From contig DQFC01000002.1 in assembly GCA_003531665.1 (NCBI GenBank), positions 28,627-38,515 on the forward strand: 9,889 nucleotides of DNA, given 5' to 3'. The translations under genes were made by a program, and so were the position numbers. Source of the stretch: Candidatus Collierbacteria bacterium. Lineage in GTDB: Bacteria; Patescibacteriota; Microgenomatia; UBA1400; MFAQ01. Positions 6,859 to 9,889 of the stretch are shown one piece after another (the stretch's first letter is position 1; every line of letters starts with the position of its first letter). The notes below the pieces were generated by a model. That model was not told the DNA's origin and did no database searches. It saw only the letters and a program-made list of their open reading frames with translations.

Positions 6859-8158
6859 AACAAGTTTAATCAAGAATACGGGCATCAATCTTGCCGGTTA
6901 TTTTTATCTTTTGATCGCCAGTTTCTTTTCTGTCTCCATTCTGCTAAATAATTTAGGCCGGGACATATTTGGGGTTTATATTTTTCTGTTATCCTTTGTT
7001 TCTTTGTCTGCTGTTTTTGATTTCGGAATTTCTAACGCTGTCGTAAGGAAACTTTCTCTTCCCGGCACCGAAAGAATAGAAAAAGTCAAAACCTGGAAGA
7101 CTTCTTTTGCCATTTTCATCGCCCTCGCCTTTATCCTATTTGTCTGCGTCATAGTTCTTCTTCGGTACCTTTCACAAATCATGCCCATCTTCGCCTACCT
7201 GGACAGAAACACCATAAACTTGTCTATTCTCATGTTGGCCACTATCGCTTTTGTAAATCACGTAAACATTCATTTACTAAGTTTGCCTCAGGCCGAACAA
7301 AGATTCGACATCTTCAACTCCAAAACGTTATTGGTTGGTACAGCTAATACGGTGATTTCTGCCGCAGTATCAGGATTTTATCCAAATATAGCGGTTCTTT
7401 ATTCCACACAGTTAATATTTCATCTTTTCACCCTAATTTTTATGATTAATTATTCGTTAAAGTTATTTTCCGGATCGGATTTCTCGCCATCATATGACAA
7501 ATCAACCGGTAGGGAACTGTTTTCCTTTGGTCTTAGAAATTTTGTCGGAACTCTCGCCGGACAAGTAGAAAACCAGTTTAGCAATTTCATACTTGGAGCC
7601 ATGGTCTCCGCCAGAGCTATTACCGCTTTTAGTATTCCTCAGAGTATCGTGGCCAAAGGGGCTGGCGTCATTTCTCAGTTTGCGCAGGCTTTCTTCCCCC
7701 TAAGCGCTTCTTTGTTGGAAAAAGATCGGATAAAGAAACTCAAGACTCTTGTTCTGGGAGTAGAAGCCGTTACCTTAATTGGGGGTGTCTCGGCTGTAAT
7801 TCTTTCTTACACCATAGGACAACCATTTCTCTTGTGGTGGTTGAAGGACCCAATTGTCGTCCAAACTGCTTTTCCTGTTCTAAAGATCCTCAGTTTCTAT
7901 TTTCTCTTGGTATCCCTTACTCCTGTGCCCACAGCCTTACTTCAAGGTCTAAACAAACCACAAATACCTTCTTTTTTTGGAATCCTTACGGTTTCGGTGG
8001 AAATCATTCTCTCTTTATTTTTTGTCCCGCTTTTCGGAGCGATTGGTGTGGCCTATTCTTTTCTTCTTAGTGTTTGCCTCACCGTGCCTCTGATATTAAT
8101 TGTTACTTGGGTTCAGCTTGATCGGGAAATCAAGAAGCTTGCTTTGCCACTGCAATAA
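6848..8158 (+). CDS. Wzx-type oligosaccharide flippase (MOP superfamily)
   Basis: A 436-residue membrane protein with about 12 predicted spans and short polar loops, the length and layout of Wzx/RfbX-like polysaccharide flippases. Supporting features: a start with a short basic segment, then a polar Asn-rich helix (NTGINLAGYF, 10-19); a second helix with GRDIFGVY (37-44) and DFGISNAVVR (58-67); a repeat of this layout in the second half beginning SFGLRNFVG (226-234), as expected for the duplicated 6+6 fold; and QGLNKPQIP (366-374) in a late loop. It would move lipid-linked oligosaccharides made by the neighbouring glycosyltransferases across the cytoplasmic membrane. The ATG follows a perfect TATAAT by 10 nt and lacks a Shine-Dalgarno sequence. 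The stop lies inside the convergent methyltransferase gene, with a 29-bp overlap. Confidence 0.9.
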   Translation: MSIKTSLIKNTGINLAGYFYLLIASFFSVSILLNNLGRDIFGVYIFLLSFVSLSAVFDFGISNAVVRKLSLPGTERIEKVKTWKTSFAIFIALAFILFVCVIVLLRYLSQIMPIFAYLDRNTINLSILMLATIAFVNHVNIHLLSLPQAEQRFDIFNSKTLLVGTANTVISAAVSGFYPNIAVLYSTQLIFHLFTLIFMINYSLKLFSGSDFSPSYDKSTGRELFSFGLRNFVGTLAGQVENQFSNFILGAMVSARAITAFSIPQSIVAKGAGVISQFAQAFFPLSASLLEKDRIKKLKTLVLGVEAVTLIGGVSAVILSYTIGQPFLLWWLKDPIVVQTAFPVLKILSFYFLLVSLTPVPTALLQGLNKPQIPSFFGILTVSVEIILSLFFVPLFGAIGVAYSFLLSVCLTVPLILIVTWVQLDREIKKLALPLQ

Positions 8159-8801
8159 ATTGAAAGGCAAAAAGTGTTGGGTATTTTTTTACCAGAAAAT
8201 ATTGCCACGTCACCGGAAGTCTATCCGTGAACTTGTATAGAAAAGGAACCTTACACGCGCCGTTTGTTGGCACCATATTTAGGGTTTTGTAGCCGTTTTG
8301 TTTCAAGAGTTTTTCAAAACTTCGTCTAGTATAAAATTTTACATGGGTATTATCCAGTATTCCGGTGTTCGCATATTCAAATTTACCCATAAACAGCATC
8401 CATCTAATTGAAGCGTGGGCAATATTGGGTACCGACACGATAATTCTTCCATCTCTCTTTAGGTGTTTTTTGACAATAGACAGGATCTTTTCAGGGTATA
8501 GCAAGTGTTCCAGGACATCCAACATAATTACATAATCAAAGTATTTTTTGGGCACAGGCAGACTAATGGCTTCATCCAGGTTGCAGACAGTTACCTCTTT
8601 GCAATACTTGGCGGCCTTTTTCGTAGCAGATCTATTCTTATCCACGCCCCAAGTTTCACAATTCTTGGTCAACAATTCCTTGGCAAAGTATCCCGTAGCA
8701 CAGCCGATATCCAACACTCGGCTGTTGGATGCTATCAGGTCGAAAGTCAGTTTGTGAACTTCAAATCGATTCTTGTTAAACTCATCGTACTGGTATTTCA
8801 T
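8130..8801 (-). CDS. Class I SAM-dependent methyltransferase (Methyltransf_23-like)
   Basis: A 223-residue Rossmann-fold methyltransferase. The SAM-binding motif I is VLDIGCATGYF (29-39), the acidic residue that binds the ribose is in GVD (52-54), and the post-motif strand is VIMLDVLEHL (91-100). Residues about 147-165 (GILDNTHVKFYTRRS) and the ending FAFQFIAVAK match a branch common in glycan clusters, where such enzymes are thought to methylate sugars or lipid-linked intermediates. It follows the other methyltransferase by 9 nt on the same strand, with no Shine-Dalgarno sequence in the gap, so translation probably depends on coupling. Its 3' end overlaps the flippase gene. The acceptor is unknown. 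Confidence 0.9.
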   Translation of the reverse strand: MKYQYDEFNKNRFEVHKLTFDLIASNSRVLDIGCATGYFAKELLTKNCETWGVDKNRSATKKAAKYCKEVTVCNLDEAISLPVPKKYFDYVIMLDVLEHLLYPEKILSIVKKHLKRDGRIIVSVPNIAHASIRWMLFMGKFEYANTGILDNTHVKFYTRRSFEKLLKQNGYKTLNMVPTNGACKVPFLYKFTDRLPVTWQYFLVKKYPTLFAFQFIAVAKQAS

Positions 8802-8810
8802 GGTTTTGAG

Positions 8811-9479
8811 CTAAAAAAACTCGATTTCCTGTCTAAAATTAATCTCAGCCAAAGCCCGCCTCATAAGTTTGAAAAAATCTTGAAGTCGGTGTTGATAGGG
8901 TTTGTGAACAGAAATAAGATTGACATTATTCTTTATCGAATTCTTGATTTTCTTTAAAAGTTTCCCATTGTTTTTTTTCATACCCACCAGAACCACATGT
9001 TGAGGATTAAGTTTGACCTCATCATCAAATGGGGGAGAGATGGCCACCGTCAGTTTACCCTCAAATTTTTGAAACAGTACGCTCAATCCATAAGGGGTGT
9101 ATCGAAAATAGTCGGACGGATGTTTGTGGATAGGAAAGTTTTGTTGGCTGGAAACTATGGCGACACCATTCGTTTTTATGACTCGTTCAATCTCGGCACA
9201 AACCAGCCATGGTTTGTCAGCATGTTCGAGAGTTTCCAGGCAAAGAACCAGATCAAAAGACCTGTCCGGAAATGGTAATTTATTGGCGCTAGCAATAATA
9301 TCCACTCCGGGTCCATCCTGCATGTCCACCCCAACAAATTTTCCCATAGAGAATAGATCTCTTACATTAGCAAGGTCATTTTGGTTTATTGCCTGTCTTG
9401 AACCAATCTCCAGTATCTGTTTGGGGCTCTCGATATTGCCACAGATTATTTCAACTACTGCTCGAAGTGGCTTGGTCAT
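8811..9479 (-). CDS. Class I SAM-dependent methyltransferase (Methyltransf_11-like)
   Basis: A 222-residue enzyme beginning MTKPLRAVVE. Motif I is ILEIGS (22-27), less glycine-rich than usual, followed by VGVDM (49-53), LPFPDRSFDLVLCLETLEH (68-86), and the conserved segment FPIHKHPSDYFRYTPYGL (115-132) typical of methyltransferases in surface-glycan loci. The C-terminal 60 residues are basic (KKNNGKLLKKIKNSIKNN), possibly touching membrane or a phospholipid-linked substrate. The frame extends upstream to a TTG at 9503 (230 residues), but that start would overlap the ATG of the divergent GT2, whereas an extended -10 (TGCTATATT) sits 8 nt before the ATG at 9479; I therefore chose the ATG. It is the first gene of a two-methyltransferase operon. 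Confidence 0.87.
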   Translation of the reverse strand: MTKPLRAVVEIICGNIESPKQILEIGSRQAINQNDLANVRDLFSMGKFVGVDMQDGPGVDIIASANKLPFPDRSFDLVLCLETLEHADKPWLVCAEIERVIKTNGVAIVSSQQNFPIHKHPSDYFRYTPYGLSVLFQKFEGKLTVAISPPFDDEVKLNPQHVVLVGMKKNNGKLLKKIKNSIKNNVNLISVHKPYQHRLQDFFKLMRRALAEINFRQEIEFF

Positions 9480-9484
9480 TGGGT

Positions 9485-9490
9485 TAGAAT
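9485..9490 (+). promoter_or_regulatory. -10 box for the second GT2 gene (leaderless)
   Basis: TAGAAT, 5 of 6 matches to TATAAT, with 7 nt between it and the ATG at 9498. That is the usual distance from a -10 box to the first transcribed base, so the mRNA would start at the ATG. No good -35 is visible. Confidence 0.4.
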
Positions 9491-9516
9491 ATAGCAGATG
9501 CAAGAAAAATTATCAG
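9488..9516 (-). promoter_or_regulatory. Extended -10 promoter of the methyltransferase operon
   Basis: Minus strand: CTGATA (9516-9511, 4 of 6), a 17-bp spacer, and TATATT (9493-9488, 5 of 6) preceded by TGC, an extended -10. The ATG at 9479 follows after 8 nt, so the transcript would be leaderless or nearly so. The -10 overlaps the plus-strand box at 9485-9490 by 3 bp. Confidence 0.45.
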
Positions 9517-9889
9517 CCGTCATCCTCAACTACAAACATCCTGACGATACCATCCACTGCCTTCATGCACTACAAAGGAGCGTTGAGGGAGAACTTGTAG
9601 ATTATTATATTGTCGACAATTCACCCCTTCCGGAGGTTGAGAGGACGTTCAAAAGAATTTTTCCACACGTTCACTACCTCAGTTCACCCACCAACCCTGG
9701 TTTTGCGGCTGGAAACAATCTAGCCATCCGCCAGGCATTAAAAGCTGGATCAACTCACGTTTTGATCATCAATCCTGACGCAACTGTCGGGCGTAATTTC
9801 TTTCGCCCACTTCTCAGACATTTTTCCGACAAGGAGGTTGGCATTGTGGCACCAGTTATCTATCACGAACAAAAACGACGGAAAATTTA
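9498..9889 (+). CDS. GT2 family glycosyltransferase, 3' end cut by the window
   Basis: An open frame from ATG 9498 to the last base with no stop: 130 complete codons, so it is partial only because the window ends. Translation shows LSAVILNYK (5-13), YIVDNS (37-42), NPGFAAGNN (66-74) and LIINPDATV (89-97), followed by EVGIVAPVIY. These are the N-terminal nucleotide-sugar landmarks of the rhamnosyltransferase-like GT2 branch, the same branch as the gene at 3467. Composition differs sharply from that gene: two 60-base lines counted here have 47% and 52% G+C, and Arg is written CGC and CGT. The ATG has no Shine-Dalgarno sequence and follows a TAGAAT by 7 nt. Confidence 0.88.
   Translation, partial: MQEKLSAVILNYKHPDDTIHCLHALQRSVEGELVDYYIVDNSPLPEVERTFKRIFPHVHYLSSPTNPGFAAGNNLAIRQALKAGSTHVLIINPDATVGRNFFRPLLRHFSDKEVGIVAPVIYHEQKRRKI

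Noticed and set aside
8143..8190. Possible intrinsic terminator after the flippase: TTTGCC...GGCAAA followed by seven T
   Set aside because: The stem is only 6 bp with a 17-base loop, and the T run begins 12 nt beyond it; both lie inside the methyltransferase coding region.
9480..9503. TTG at 9503 as the start of the first methyltransferase
   Set aside because: It would overlap the ATG of the divergent GT2, and a good extended -10 lies downstream of it, just before the ATG at 9479.
1..9889. Recoded UGA, as in some CPR lineages
   Set aside because: TGA ends the GT-C-like, GT2, radical SAM and one methyltransferase gene at expected family lengths, and conserved glycines use GGN codons.

Overview
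The window looks like a compact bacterial genome of the Candidate Phyla Radiation (Patescibacteria), perhaps Microgenomates-like. This is an inference from about 40% G+C, almost no intergenic space, overlapping gene ends, the lack of recognisable Shine-Dalgarno sequences, and a secreted hydrolase with a C-terminal C...GW...FKNQG.C tail that I associate with CPR and some Gram-positive secreted proteins. TGA, TAG and TAA all end genes, so a lineage that reads UGA as glycine is unlikely. No marker gene fixes the taxonomy.

The window is part of a surface-glycan and envelope locus. From left to right: a GT-C-like multi-pass membrane protein (52-1362, minus) downstream of a large secreted LCAT-like alpha/beta-hydrolase (1394-3448, minus); a divergent pair of overlapping glycosyltransferases, GT2 then GT4 (3467-5445, plus); a cobalamin-domain radical SAM enzyme (5411-6799, minus) converging on the GT4; a Wzx-type flippase (6848-8158, plus); two tandem class I methyltransferases (8811-9479 and 8130-8801, minus); and the 5' part of a second GT2 (from 9498, plus) cut by the window end.

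Together these would make, modify (methylation, possibly a radical reaction) and export a lipid-linked oligosaccharide. The GT-C-like protein could transfer sugars on the outer face of the membrane, and the secreted hydrolase could act on lipids outside the cell. The order of the genes changes strand at almost every step, which is unusual for a single glycan operon and suggests stepwise assembly from cassettes. The first GT2 is far more AT-rich (about 30% G+C) than its neighbours, while the last GT2 is the most GC-rich.

Regulation is squeezed into three divergent start regions of 18, 48 and 18 bp. Each holds back-to-back -10-like hexamers very close to the start codons, and two contain perfect palindromes (3447-3459 and 6819-6832). 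Several genes may be transcribed as leaderless or nearly leaderless mRNAs. No RNA gene, mobile element, CRISPR array or convincing intrinsic terminator was seen.
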